In this document: piece after piece, positions 44,667-53,728 of the stretch
Layout: each line of letters starts with the position of its first letter
How positions within the stretch are numbered: the stretch's first letter is position 1
Assembly (NCBI GenBank): GCA_021780695.1
Contig: JAJXYD010000033.1
Location: 1 to 64,000 of the forward strand
From: Deltaproteobacteria bacterium
Lineage (GTDB): Bacteria > Desulfobacterota > Syntrophobacteria > Syntrophobacterales > Syntrophobacteraceae
Reading direction: 5' to 3'
DNA length: 64,000 nt
The notes under the pieces: generated by a model
Database searches by the model: none
Seen by the model: the letters and a program-made list of their open reading frames with translations, nothing else
What the model was told of the DNA's origin: nothing
Program-made: the position numbers and the translations under genes

Positions 44667-45737
44667 TTACCCTTCTTTGCCGATAATCGCGCAAAATCCG
44701 TCGAGCAGCTCTATCACCCTGGCGGCTTGGGCCTCCGTGAGGCTGCCGCAGCCGCAACTGGGGGTAAAAAGCGAGTGCGACAGGACTTGGCTAAGGCTTA
44801 GTCCGCCGGCGGCCGCGAGTCTTTCCACCTGGGCGCGCCACCGTGAAACGAGGCTTTGCGCGGTCTCGGTTCGCAACAAATCGGGCTCCGAGGTCGGTAT
44901 AACGCCCCAGGCCACGTTGGAGCCCCGGCCGATGAAATCGAAATATTCTTTTTCATAAAGAGCGAACTTATCAAAATAGCCGTAGGAGTCAAAATTTATG
45001 ATGTCAAAATGCGAGTTAAAGGCCAGTTGCCAGTCGGTATTGGCGCAAACGTGGACCCCGGCAAGCCCGCCCGCCGAGTGGACAGCCTCCACCACTTCGC
45101 TTAGAAGCCTTTCGACCAGTTCGGCCGAGACGGTGATAAGGGCCGAAGAGCCAAATCCGGCAAGTCCCGGTTCGTCCAGAAAAATAATGACGGGGACGTT
45201 GAATTGCCCAAGGATCTCGATCTGCCAGCGGGCCTTGAGGCCAAGGAGTTTAGGGACGATATCCTGGAAACGCTCATCGTAGATGAGTGCGCGGCCGTTT
45301 TGGTCCTTAAGGCCGCATAGAAGAGTAAAGGGGCCCGTAACCTGGCCTTTTACGGCTCGGGGGGCGGTAGCGGCCTCTTTGAGGCTCTGGATAAAACGGC
45401 GGAAAGTCCGACCGGTTTGCTCGCCCAGCCCAAAGGAGGACTGTTCAAGCTTTAAGGCTCCTTCGCTCACCTCCAGGAATTGCTCATAAAAGGTCAAAAT
45501 CTGCCCGTCGAATTCAGGCGCACTGGAATTTACAACCCCCGCTTCCTCAAGGCCCGAGAGGCCGGGCAGTCCTTCAAGATATTGGACCATCATCCCTTCA
45601 GAGGGATAAAAGGGCAACTGAGGCCATACGGGTATCTGGGGCACGGCGCGTAAAATCAGGTCTATAGCGCTCGCGCGGTCTTTTTGAGGCATGCTGCCGA
45701 TGAGAGTAGCGCAGCCCGATCCGAGAAAGTCGTGCAC
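44667..45737 (-). CDS. MetE/UroD-like TIM-barrel protein
   Basis: I choose a GTG at 45737 with AAGGAGG 6 bases upstream; the frame continues to 45929 without a good start. The 356-residue product belongs to the superfamily of cobalamin-independent methionine synthase and uroporphyrinogen decarboxylase. Recognisable parts are CATLIGSMPQKD at the start, VPVWPQLPF, VKGQVTGPFTL, VHVCANTDW and the C-terminal TPSCGCGSL, where the cysteines could bind zinc. Members of this short family are uncharacterised methyl- or thiol-transfer proteins. A true MetE is about twice as long. Confidence 0.82.
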   Translation of the reverse strand: MHDFLGSGCATLIGSMPQKDRASAIDLILRAVPQIPVWPQLPFYPSEGMMVQYLEGLPGLSGLEEAGVVNSSAPEFDGQILTFYEQFLEVSEGALKLEQSSFGLGEQTGRTFRRFIQSLKEAATAPRAVKGQVTGPFTLLCGLKDQNGRALIYDERFQDIVPKLLGLKARWQIEILGQFNVPVIIFLDEPGLAGFGSSALITVSAELVERLLSEVVEAVHSAGGLAGVHVCANTDWQLAFNSHFDIINFDSYGYFDKFALYEKEYFDFIGRGSNVAWGVIPTSEPDLLRTETAQSLVSRWRAQVERLAAAGGLSLSQVLSHSLFTPSCGCGSLTEAQAARVIELLDGFCAIIGKEG

Positions 45738-46057
45738 AAAGGGCCTCCTTTCGGTTGAAACAAAGGTTTTTGTAAGTTTTAGCGGCGAAAGGGGGCAAGT
45801 TCTCCGAGGCCCCAACTTGCCGTAAGAGTGATTAGGGCCCACAAAAAACGCACCCTGCAACAGCTCCCCCAATCGAGCCCACTCCCTGGAGCTTGCTTTG
45901 CAAATAATCCCATCCTCTACTTGTAGCAAGTTTTATTTGCTTTTAGACCTTTTGCTGATTTACTAATGCAGCCGCAATCACCTTTTTGCATTCCAGAGCG
46001 GGCGGGGAGAAAACCCTGCCCTTACCCGGGCTTTATGCCTTTTTCGAGGAGGAATAA
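45738..46057. other. 320-base intergenic region between divergent genes
   Basis: It must contain promoters for both flanking genes. A hairpin GGGCGGGG (46000-46007) with CCCTGCCC (46014-46021) lies in the leader of the AICAR transformylase gene. No gene or known riboswitch is recognisable. Confidence 0.5.
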
Positions 46058-47347
46058 ATGGGCGAAGACCTCAAGAAAATGTATCGTACGGTAATGGAGG
46101 ATCATTTCCCGGACACGATGCGGATCAGTTTCGGCGATCAAACTCTTGTCTACAGGAAAAAATCGTGGAAGTTTGCAGACGACAAGACCGGAGAGCTGAT
46201 CGAAAAAGGCCTGCGCTACGGAGAAAATCCCGGACAGGAAGCCGCCCTCTACGAACTGACAGGCGGAAACCTCCTGCTTGGCGGCTGCCGTTTTATCGAG
46301 CCCGGAAGCGGCCTTGTAAGCTCCATTTCAGAAGAAGACATGCTCCAGGAAGGTAAACACCCGGGTAAGATCAACCTTACCGACCTCGACAACGGCCTAA
46401 ACATAGTCAAATTTCTCATGGAAAAACCGGCCGCGGTTATCCTGAAACATAACAATCCCTGCGGGGCCGCCATGGCCGGGAACCTGGCCCAGGCCTACCA
46501 CCGGGCAAACCGCGCGGACAGGATTGCGGCTTTCGGGGGCTGCCTCGTTGTAAACCGCCCAATAGATAAAGCCTCGGCCGAACTTATCGCCCAGAACTAT
46601 CTCGAAGTCGTCGCGGCCCCCGATTACGAGCAAGGGGCCCTCGATATCCTCAAAAAAAGGGCAAACCTGCGTATCATTCAGATTGCAAGGATAGACCGGC
46701 TCCGCGACTACATCGATAGGCGCTTCGTCGACTTTAAATCTCTTACCGACGGCGGCCTCATCGTCCAACAGTCACCCCTTTGCAACATCCGTGGGGCCGA
46801 GGACTTTAAACCCGCGCAATCCTCCTATCAGGGAAAAGGTTTTACTATACAAAGAGAGCCCAGCGAGCAGGAAAGAGCCGACCTTCTCTTTGGCTGGTTT
46901 GTCGAACAGGGCGTAACCTCCAATTCCGTGCTCTACGTTAAGGACCAATGCACGGTGGGCATAGGCACCGGCGAACAGGACCGGGTGGGAGTGGCCGAAA
47001 TAGCAGTCTATAAAGCTTACCAAAAATTCGCGGACGCCCTCTGCTTCGATAAATACAAGATCTCCTACAAGGAACTTGAGCTTGCCGTCCAAAAGGGAGA
47101 GCGCCCCAAAGACGACAAGGAGGAAATCGATTCTCTAACCGAGGCTGCAAGAGGTGGCCTTACGGGCTCGGCAATGATCTCCGATGCCTTTTTCCCCTTT
47201 AGAGACGGCGTGGATGTGGGGATCCGCCAGGGCGTAAAGGCCATCATTCAGCCGGGGGGCTCCATGAGAGACTGGGAAGTAATCGAGGCCTGCAATGAAG
47301 CGGGAGTAACGATGGTTTTTACCGGGCAACGGGCCTTTAAGCACTAG
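46058..47347 (+). CDS. Stand-alone AICAR transformylase domain (PurH-like)
   Basis: A 429-residue protein equivalent to the C-terminal AICAR formyltransferase part of PurH. The catalytic block KHNNPCGAA is intact, as are LRYGENPGQEAALY, GGLTGSAMISDAFFPF and the closing IIQPGGSMRD. The N-terminal IMP cyclohydrolase domain of normal bifunctional PurH is absent. It would transfer a formyl group from 10-formyl-tetrahydrofolate in the penultimate step of purine synthesis, leaving ring closure to a separate protein. GAGGAGG lies just before the ATG. A stem-loop ends the unit. Confidence 0.9.
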   Translation: MGEDLKKMYRTVMEDHFPDTMRISFGDQTLVYRKKSWKFADDKTGELIEKGLRYGENPGQEAALYELTGGNLLLGGCRFIEPGSGLVSSISEEDMLQEGKHPGKINLTDLDNGLNIVKFLMEKPAAVILKHNNPCGAAMAGNLAQAYHRANRADRIAAFGGCLVVNRPIDKASAELIAQNYLEVVAAPDYEQGALDILKKRANLRIIQIARIDRLRDYIDRRFVDFKSLTDGGLIVQQSPLCNIRGAEDFKPAQSSYQGKGFTIQREPSEQERADLLFGWFVEQGVTSNSVLYVKDQCTVGIGTGEQDRVGVAEIAVYKAYQKFADALCFDKYKISYKELELAVQKGERPKDDKEEIDSLTEAARGGLTGSAMISDAFFPFRDGVDVGIRQGVKAIIQPGGSMRDWEVIEACNEAGVTMVFTGQRAFKH

Positions 47348-47369
47348 ACGGACACATAGTTTTAACGAG

Positions 47370-47417
47370 CGGGTGGGGGCTTAAAGGACGGCCTTTTTAA
47401 AGGCCTGCTCCCGCCCG
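47370..47417 (+). terminator. Stem-loop after the AICAR transformylase gene
   Basis: CGGGTGGG (47370-47377) pairs with CCCGCCCG (47410-47417) with a G-T/bulge mismatch, enclosing a second AT-rich hairpin. There is no T run after the outer stem, so termination is likely but not textbook. Confidence 0.5.
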
Positions 47418-47607
47418 TATGGAGATGGGGTCCGGACCTCGGACAATCTTGGAACTTTATTGATTTTACGTGAAAAATCAGCTAGCCTGAAGATAAATAA
47501 GTGACGCGCGCCGTTGCAATGAGGTCCAGGTTGGCTTGGTCTTCAACGGCTGCTGTCAAAACGCTTCGGAAGGCGCCATGCCTTCTACCCGGTAGGGTGG
47601 CTTCGCC

Positions 47608-48753
47608 ATGCAAAACGAAAAGCAAGCTCTCTTCAACAAGCGAGTTGTTAATGATATTAAAAGACGCTCGTCCATTGGGAGCCTGTTTTATATTCCACTC
47701 TTTTTAGCCATTGTTTTTTCCGATAATTTTTATAAACGGCATACCGCTAATTGCTTTCGGTTCGGCATTTTAATCTTTAGCGCTTCGGTGCTGCGAATCT
47801 CTTATTATTCGCTATTTTCCAAATTCGTATGCGAATACAACCGTTTTTTGGACAAAATCTTTTTCTTTATCAGCATCTTATTTATAGGCCTCGCATGGGG
47901 GCTCTGCTTTGCCTGGGTTATGGTGCAGCCGGGTGAATCCATGGCTAAAATGCTTGTAATTATCTGCACGATAGGAGTTTGCGCGGGCGGAGCTCTCGCA
48001 TACATACCCAGTATCCCGCTTTCCATAGCTTATAATCTGGCCATGTTGGCCCCGGCCTCGATATCCCTTTTGGTCCTCCATATCAACCACCCCCTCGTGC
48101 CCACTCTTCTTATCGTTTTTTCCTTTTACATGTTTTTTATAGCCTTTGAGGGAAATGGCGAATACCTTCAGGCATTCAAAAATGAGCAGCTTTTAATCGA
48201 TCAATCTGAAGAACTAACTGTTTTGGCAAGGATCGACGGCCTTACCGGACTCTATAATCGCCGCTATTTCGATGAATGCATGAACAGAGAATTCAAGAAG
48301 GCCTCACGGCTGGGCGTACCCCTTACGGTAATCATTGGCGACATCGACAATTTCAAGATCCTAAACGACCGGCACGGACATTTGGCAGGCGACAAATTTC
48401 TCAAATTCACAGCCAACCTCTTTCGCTCCGTATTCAGAAGAGATACCGATACGGTTGCCAGGTTTGGCGGAGAAGAGTTTATCGTGCTGCTCTCCGACAC
48501 CAACTCCGAGGATGCCTTCGACTTGGCCGAGGAACTGCGCCAACGCATGTCGCAAATGCAAATAGTCTTTAACGGCGAAACTTTATCGGCAACCTTGAGT
48601 ATCGGCATCGCCTGTTGGCACCCCGACACGCAAGAATCGCGCGACTCCCTGATATCCAGGGCCGACAACGCCCTCTACCAGGCAAAAAGACTGGGCCGCA
48701 ATCAAACGGTTTTTTCTCCCCCGGGGTCTTCACCGGCTCCTCAAAGCCAATGA
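47608..48753 (+). CDS. Membrane-bound diguanylate cyclase (GGDEF)
   Basis: A 381-residue protein with about six N-terminal membrane helices (25-180, a MASE-like sensor) and a complete C-terminal GGDEF domain from about 205. The domain has DGLTGLYNRR, the active-site GGEEF at 287-291 and the inhibitory-site RDTD at 278-281, so product inhibition is expected. It makes cyclic di-GMP in response to a membrane signal. The ribosome site is weak. It is followed by the DUF2889-like gene on the same strand. Confidence 0.9.
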   Translation: MQNEKQALFNKRVVNDIKRRSSIGSLFYIPLFLAIVFSDNFYKRHTANCFRFGILIFSASVLRISYYSLFSKFVCEYNRFLDKIFFFISILFIGLAWGLCFAWVMVQPGESMAKMLVIICTIGVCAGGALAYIPSIPLSIAYNLAMLAPASISLLVLHINHPLVPTLLIVFSFYMFFIAFEGNGEYLQAFKNEQLLIDQSEELTVLARIDGLTGLYNRRYFDECMNREFKKASRLGVPLTVIIGDIDNFKILNDRHGHLAGDKFLKFTANLFRSVFRRDTDTVARFGGEEFIVLLSDTNSEDAFDLAEELRQRMSQMQIVFNGETLSATLSIGIACWHPDTQESRDSLISRADNALYQAKRLGRNQTVFSPPGSSPAPQSQ

Positions 48754-48861
48754 CGCGATAGCCTTTTAACTCAAGAATAGAGCCCCGCGCGCCGCGGTAT
48801 TTCCATGCAAATAAAGGAAACGTCACATTTTGCCGGCTAAAAAACGGAGGAACAAAGCACA

Positions 48862-49359
48862 ATGCCCGCTAATATACTAAAGTTTTCCCTGAACCGGTGC
48901 ACCTGTGTGGAAAGACTCGAAGACAATACCTTGCGATCGGTGTGCACTCTTCGGGATACCTTCACCAGCGCTTCAGTAGAAATTGTTTCCCGCCTTCCGG
49001 ACCTCGAGATCGTTTCCGCCCAGGGGCAATTCCACCACGAATGGCTTAAGCTTCCAGACATTGACGGGATTTTTCTAAAATTAAAGGGGATACGCATAGG
49101 CGCGGGGATGCTAAAAATCATAAGCGGCCTGATAGGGCAGCGGGAAGAGTTAAGGCAGCTAACCTACATGGTGGAAGAATGCTGCCAGGCGGTTATCATA
49201 TCCCTTACCAGGGATATCCTGGTACAGGCGCCCGAAAGCGAGGAGGCAAAACTCGAATTTTTCTCCAACATGGTTCGTGAAAATATCCGGCTCTATAACC
49301 GCTGCGCGGCCTTCGCTCCCGGAAGCAGACTGGTCGAGCACAGTCAACCGCCGAAATGA
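48862..49359 (+). CDS. DUF2889-like protein, 165 residues
   Basis: The sequence resembles the DUF2889 fold in a reduced form: a strand-rich start, SVEIVSRLPDLEIVSAQG, a central region with KLPDIDGIFLKLKGIRIG, and a Cys-containing helix (YMVEECCQAVIISL). Function is unknown for the family. GGAGG precedes the ATG. It is followed 34 bases later by a related DUF2889-PHP fusion, so the two are tandem paralogues in one unit. Confidence 0.65.
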   Translation: MPANILKFSLNRCTCVERLEDNTLRSVCTLRDTFTSASVEIVSRLPDLEIVSAQGQFHHEWLKLPDIDGIFLKLKGIRIGAGMLKIISGLIGQREELRQLTYMVEECCQAVIISLTRDILVQAPESEEAKLEFFSNMVRENIRLYNRCAAFAPGSRLVEHSQPPK

Positions 49360-49392
49360 ACCATTCGGGAAAAATTCAAAGGGGTTAGAAAA

Positions 49393-50595
49393 ATGCTCAC
49401 ATTCGCTCGCAACAAGTTGGTATCGGTAGCAGCACTGGACCCGGAAACTCTATCCATTCACGCTGTCCTGGACGATGACGCTTACGGCTTGGAGATCGAT
49501 CTTCGCGTTTCCATCGAGGAGAGAAAAATCCTCGATATCTTTGGCAAGTGGAACCGCTGGACCACCCCGGAGTGCTACAGGGCCATCCCTTTTCTGCAGG
49601 AAATCAAGGGAGAGCTTATAGACGAAACGATGGGCGAAAGGGTCGCTAAAAACCTTGCAAGAAAGGGCTGCCGCCATTTTGCAAACCTCTTTTTGGAATG
49701 CTGCGATGCGGCAACCCAGGCTTTACGGGTGATAAGGTGGGAAAATGAAAAAGTTGCCCGGCCGGCTTTGAGCTTCGAGCAGTTTTTAAAAGAAGAGGGC
49801 GGAAGAGAAAAAACAGTTAAAACAACAAACACATCCCCCAAAATAACGGTTCCCCTTTCCTCTTGCCAACCCCAAATAGAGAGCCACGGCGCGGAGGATA
49901 ACCGAAAAGACGGGGTCGCCCGGGCAAGCCAAGACCGTGGGCAAGGTTTTATCATCGACCTCCACACCCACACATTTCCCGCCTCTTCCTGCAGCTCGGT
50001 TTGCGCCGACGAGTTGATCGAGCAAGCCAGACTTATCGGTTTAAACGGCATATGCTTGACAGACCACAACCATGTCTGGAGCTTGGCCCAGGTGGAGGCC
50101 TTAAGTCAAAAGCACGGTTTCCCGGTATTTCGAGGAAACGAAATCACCACAACCCAGGGAGACATGCTCGTTTTCGGCCTGGAAAAGGACATACGAGCAA
50201 TCATCTCCATCGAGGACCTACGAGGTGAAGTCGATGCGGCAGGGGGATTTATGATCGCCGCTCATCCCTTCCGCGGCTTTCTTGCCTTCAATACCGTCCA
50301 GCTTGGGCTAACCGCGCGGAAAGCCGCCCAGAGACCCCTTTTCCAATTGGTCGATGCTCTGGAAGTGCTAAACGGTAAAGTGACAGACAAGGAAAACGGG
50401 TTTTCCTCCTCCGTTGCCGATGCACTCCGGCTTCCCGCTACAGGCGGCAGTGACGCTCACCAGGCCTGTGAGGTGGGAATTTATGCAACACGGTTTTTTG
50501 CCGAGATCGGCTGCGAAGAGCAACTGATCCGGGCGCTTAAGAGCAGGGACTATGTTCCCGTGGCTTTCCGCTCCCAAATACGTCAAACGGCATAA
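49393..50595 (+). CDS. DUF2889-PHP domain fusion
   Basis: A 400-residue protein. Residues 1-135 match DUF2889 (AYGLEIDLRVSIEERKI, a Cys-containing TPECYRAIP, KGCRHFANLF). A charged linker leads to a PHP metal-dependent phosphoesterase domain at about 186-395, with HTH at 191-193, LTDHNH, AAHPFRG and GGSDAH as the metal-binding set. PHP proteins hydrolyse phosphomonoesters, nucleotides or act as polymerase proofreaders. The joining to DUF2889 is unusual and suggests that domain selects the substrate. Tandem position after the shorter DUF2889-like gene supports a shared function. Confidence 0.85.
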   Translation: MLTFARNKLVSVAALDPETLSIHAVLDDDAYGLEIDLRVSIEERKILDIFGKWNRWTTPECYRAIPFLQEIKGELIDETMGERVAKNLARKGCRHFANLFLECCDAATQALRVIRWENEKVARPALSFEQFLKEEGGREKTVKTTNTSPKITVPLSSCQPQIESHGAEDNRKDGVARASQDRGQGFIIDLHTHTFPASSCSSVCADELIEQARLIGLNGICLTDHNHVWSLAQVEALSQKHGFPVFRGNEITTTQGDMLVFGLEKDIRAIISIEDLRGEVDAAGGFMIAAHPFRGFLAFNTVQLGLTARKAAQRPLFQLVDALEVLNGKVTDKENGFSSSVADALRLPATGGSDAHQACEVGIYATRFFAEIGCEEQLIRALKSRDYVPVAFRSQIRQTA

Positions 50596-50637
50596 AGTTA
50601 TTTTTCCCCGAGCTCTCAAGGCTAAGGAGAACCTATC

Positions 50638-52047
50638 ATGGAAGCGCAACGCGATTGGGCAAAACCCGTCAGGCGTCTGGAAAGTCTCATGCGCCTTAAA
50701 TATTTTCCCGTGGCTTTAAAGTTGCTGCAAGATAAGTCGGCTCTTGGCACAGTGCCCTTTCTTAGAAGACCTGCCCACAAGGTAACCCTCTGCCAGCTGA
50801 TAGGTCAGGTGCGCGCTCTCGACTGGACCGTTGGCGCCGATACAGACGATTTTTTGTTCGCCTCCTGTCCTTCCATACTCGGCTTGTGCGATATTCCCGA
50901 GGCGCATCGGGATGGAACCTTTCGTAGCATAGTCTGGACCGCTTCCAAGCAAGATGGCCGCAAAATGGAGGCCTCGATCCCGAGAATCCCCACGGGTAAA
51001 TACCAAGCCGTCGCCATGGCGCCCCTGGTCTACAACCCTTTTGAGCCCGACATGGTTCTGGTCTATGCCAACCCTGCCCAGATGATGCTTCTGATCAATT
51101 CCCTGCAGTTCAGCCGCTATGAGGTAATGCAGTTTTCCTGCGTGGGAGAGTCCTCCTGTTCGGATGCCTTTGCGCGCTGTTTTAACACGAACAAACCTTC
51201 ACTCGCCATTCCCTGCTTTGGTGAGAGGCGCTACGGCCACGTTCAGGATGAAGACATGGTGATGGCTCTGCCTCCCGGCCTGATCGAAAAAGCCGTTCAG
51301 GGCATGGAGGCGCTCTACCGCAGAGGCGTGCGCTATCCAATCAGTTTCGCGGGGATCGAAAACGATGTGGCGCCCCAATTCCCGCCTTCCTACAAAAATC
51401 TAGACCAAATCATGTCCAAAGCAAGGGCAAAAGGCTCCCCGCTGCTGATCGGTATTACCGGAGGCATTGCCTGCGGCAAGACTACGGTTTCCGCAATGCT
51501 TGAAAAACTGGGGTTTCCGCTAATCGACTTCGACCTCATCGCCAGGCAGGTCGTGGAACCGGGCACCCCGGCCCTGGAAAGTATCGTCGCCTATTTTGGA
51601 AAACAGGTCCTTATGGCCAACGGTTGTCTTGATCGAAAAATACTCTCCGAAATCGTCTTTGGCGATATGGAGAAACGAAAAAAACTAGAAAGCTTTACAC
51701 ATCCGCCTATCTACGAGGAATTCTTCCGCCAGGTCGAGGCAATCACGCAAAAAGATCCCAAAGCGATCATCCAGGTTGCCGTACCGCTCCTAATCGAACT
51801 AAATCTTTCCTATCTCTTCGACTGTGTGGTTGTCGTCCACATCTCGGCGGCCGAGCAGGCAAGACGGCTGGCCAAACGTGACTCCATTACCCTTGAAGAG
51901 GCCCAAAACATTCTAAAGGCTCAGCTGCCAATCGATGATAAAAAACAGTTCGCCACATTTCTCGTAAACAATGAATGCGACCTCGAAGAGACGCAAAAAC
52001 AAGTGGAAGCCCTCGGGGAGGAATTAAAAAAACTCAGGAAGAATTGA
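50638..52047 (+). CDS. DUF169-CoaE (dephospho-CoA kinase) fusion
   Basis: A 469-residue protein. Residues 1-260 are a DUF169 domain (LKYFPVALKLL start, FASCPSILGL, VYANPAQMMLL and Cys-rich CVGESSCSDAFARC). Residues 268-469 are dephospho-CoA kinase with P-loop GITGGIACGKTT (Lys281), FPLIDFDLIARQVV and the LID-region RLAKRDSI. CoaE makes coenzyme A from dephospho-CoA in the last step of synthesis. A fused DUF169 domain is not part of any characterised CoaE. AAGGAG lies upstream. The frame is continuous, so the fusion is real in this sequence. Confidence 0.88.
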   Translation: MEAQRDWAKPVRRLESLMRLKYFPVALKLLQDKSALGTVPFLRRPAHKVTLCQLIGQVRALDWTVGADTDDFLFASCPSILGLCDIPEAHRDGTFRSIVWTASKQDGRKMEASIPRIPTGKYQAVAMAPLVYNPFEPDMVLVYANPAQMMLLINSLQFSRYEVMQFSCVGESSCSDAFARCFNTNKPSLAIPCFGERRYGHVQDEDMVMALPPGLIEKAVQGMEALYRRGVRYPISFAGIENDVAPQFPPSYKNLDQIMSKARAKGSPLLIGITGGIACGKTTVSAMLEKLGFPLIDFDLIARQVVEPGTPALESIVAYFGKQVLMANGCLDRKILSEIVFGDMEKRKKLESFTHPPIYEEFFRQVEAITQKDPKAIIQVAVPLLIELNLSYLFDCVVVVHISAAEQARRLAKRDSITLEEAQNILKAQLPIDDKKQFATFLVNNECDLEETQKQVEALGEELKKLRKN

Positions 52048-52051
52048 AAAA

Positions 52052-52082
52052 GGGGGGCGTATCGCTTTGCGTAACGCCCCCC
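52052..52082. terminator. Bidirectional terminator between CoaE fusion and DUF3300 gene
   Basis: GGGGGGCGT (52052-52060) pairs with ACGCCCCCC (52074-52082). On the minus strand it is followed by a TTTTT run and on the plus strand by a CT-rich tail. Both convergent genes end here. Confidence 0.85.
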
Positions 52083-52117
52083 TCTCTTATACTCAACACA
52101 CCGGGAAAACGGCCCCG

Positions 52118-53728
52118 TTATTTATTTTTGTCTTTATTTCCGCCATGTTGCCCGCGAGGAGCAGCGAAGCCGCCAAAGGGTGAGCCGCCGCGTGCAGCTC
52201 CGTGAGGAGCCTTGCCGTAGTTGCCTCTGGCAGCTCCCTGGGGAGCCTTACCGCCAAAGGATGCCCCAGGCCGGGCGGCACTGGTGCCGCGCGAGGTTGC
52301 GTGAGAAGAGTTGTTGTAATAACCCCTGGCGACTCCCTGGGGCGTGCGGCCCCGCTGGACTGCGTGAGAAGAGTTGTTGTAGTAGCCTCTGGCAGCTCCC
52401 TGGGGAGCCTTGCCGCCAAAGGATGCCCCAGGCCGGGCGGCACTGGTGGTGCCGCGCGAGGTTGCGTGAGAAGAGTTGTTGTAATAACCCCTGGCGACTC
52501 CCTGAGGCGTGCGGCCCCGCTGGACTGCGTGAGAAGAGTTGTTGTAATAACCTCTTGCGACTCCCTGGGGCGTGCGGCCGTTACCCCCGCCTGGCCGACC
52601 CCCTTTTAGCTCATTCATAACCTGGTTTGGCGAAGGTCTTTGGTTTGCACCCTGGCGACCGAAACCGGAGTATGGGCCCATTGCCCCTCTTCCGTTACCG
52701 GGACGGGTTCCCATAGCTCCACGGCCCGCGGCGGCCCCGTTCATACCGGGCCGCACGCCCGAAGGCGTTACAAGCCGGCCGTTTTGAACCCTGCCCGTAT
52801 TGATTTGACCGCGTAAAGCCGCGGGATTGGCGATGTTTGTTCCAAAGGCCCGTGTCCGTATGGCAGGGGCTCCCACACGGCCCGCCATTGCCATGTTGCG
52901 CGCATTGGCGTACCGGAAATTGTTTTGCCAACGGTTTATCAACATGGCATTTCTTGTGTTGATATTTATGTTCCGATTAACATTAATGAATACATTGTTC
53001 GACCCCCAACCCCAGCGTCCCCAACCCCAACCCCAGGCGGGTCCAACGGTGATGCCTCCCCAAAACCCGAAAGCCCCGACGATGGGAGAGAATGCGACAA
53101 CAGGCCCGGGCCAAACCGGATAATAAGCCAGCGGCGGATAGGACGGCCACCACCAGGTCCCGTAGACCACCGCCGGATTGTAGCGCGGAATGTAGACATA
53201 AGTCGGATCGACCGGTTGGATCTCGACGTAGTCGTCTGTTACAACCACCCTTTGCTGAGGGGTAGACCTTAGATTTCCTGCTTCCTCGGCCCGCCTTCTC
53301 AATCTTTGGACCGATTCCATAACGGCGGCCTGCTGTGCAAGGAAAGCTTCACCCAACTGTTGCATCCAGTCGGGCTCCCGGGCCAGCATGTCCATCACCT
53401 CCGGAAAGGGTGCGAGGGCCTTTATGCTTAGGTCCCAGGACATCCGATCCAGCTCGGCGTTTAAAGCCTCCCCCCTCAGGCCCGGATGGGCGTGCAGCCA
53501 GTTATCCGCATCCATAACCTCGTTCGGGTAGGTGGCTGCTATCAGGATCTGGGCAAGCAGCGAATCCGGATAGAGGGCCACGGGGGCAAGCATCTGGTCT
53601 AACTGCTGCTCGCTGAACGCAACGGGGGGCGGAGGTGCTCCGGGGTCCTGGGCGAAAACCGCGCAGGGCGCCGTCATCACGATGAAGACTCCCAGCAAAG
53701 CCCGGGCGCAAACCATCTTTAGTTTCAT
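52118..53728 (-). CDS. DUF3300 secreted protein with Gly/Arg/Tyr-rich repeat tail
   Basis: A 536-residue exported protein; GGAGAAG precedes the start and a signal peptide ends near residue 26. The N-terminal DUF3300 domain (about 30-250) contains LDQMLAPVALYPDSLLAQIL and a Trp/Tyr/Pro-rich WWPSYPPLAYYP segment. The C-terminal third is a low-complexity basic tail of five near-identical units with core PQGVARGYYNNSSHA or PQGAARGYYNNSSHA, followed by degenerate units. DUF3300 proteins have no known function. The tail resembles RNA- or polysaccharide-binding low-complexity regions and may form assemblies in the periplasm or outside the cell. Confidence 0.85.
   Translation of the reverse strand: MKLKMVCARALLGVFIVMTAPCAVFAQDPGAPPPPVAFSEQQLDQMLAPVALYPDSLLAQILIAATYPNEVMDADNWLHAHPGLRGEALNAELDRMSWDLSIKALAPFPEVMDMLAREPDWMQQLGEAFLAQQAAVMESVQRLRRRAEEAGNLRSTPQQRVVVTDDYVEIQPVDPTYVYIPRYNPAVVYGTWWWPSYPPLAYYPVWPGPVVAFSPIVGAFGFWGGITVGPAWGWGWGRWGWGSNNVFINVNRNININTRNAMLINRWQNNFRYANARNMAMAGRVGAPAIRTRAFGTNIANPAALRGQINTGRVQNGRLVTPSGVRPGMNGAAAGRGAMGTRPGNGRGAMGPYSGFGRQGANQRPSPNQVMNELKGGRPGGGNGRTPQGVARGYYNNSSHAVQRGRTPQGVARGYYNNSSHATSRGTTSAARPGASFGGKAPQGAARGYYNNSSHAVQRGRTPQGVARGYYNNSSHATSRGTSAARPGASFGGKAPQGAARGNYGKAPHGAARGGSPFGGFAAPRGQHGGNKDKNK
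52190..52600. repeat. Tandem coding repeats in the DUF3300 gene
   Basis: A compound unit of 162 bases (one copy with a 3-base insertion) is present twice, each holding two GYYNNSSHA modules, plus a fifth module. The copies are almost identical in DNA, which invites slippage or recombination and length variation between strains. All lengths keep the frame. Confidence 0.85.

Noticed and set aside
52190..52600. Regular repeats that could suggest a CRISPR array
   Set aside because: The repeats are in frame, lie inside the DUF3300 coding sequence, have no unique spacers and no cas genes nearby.
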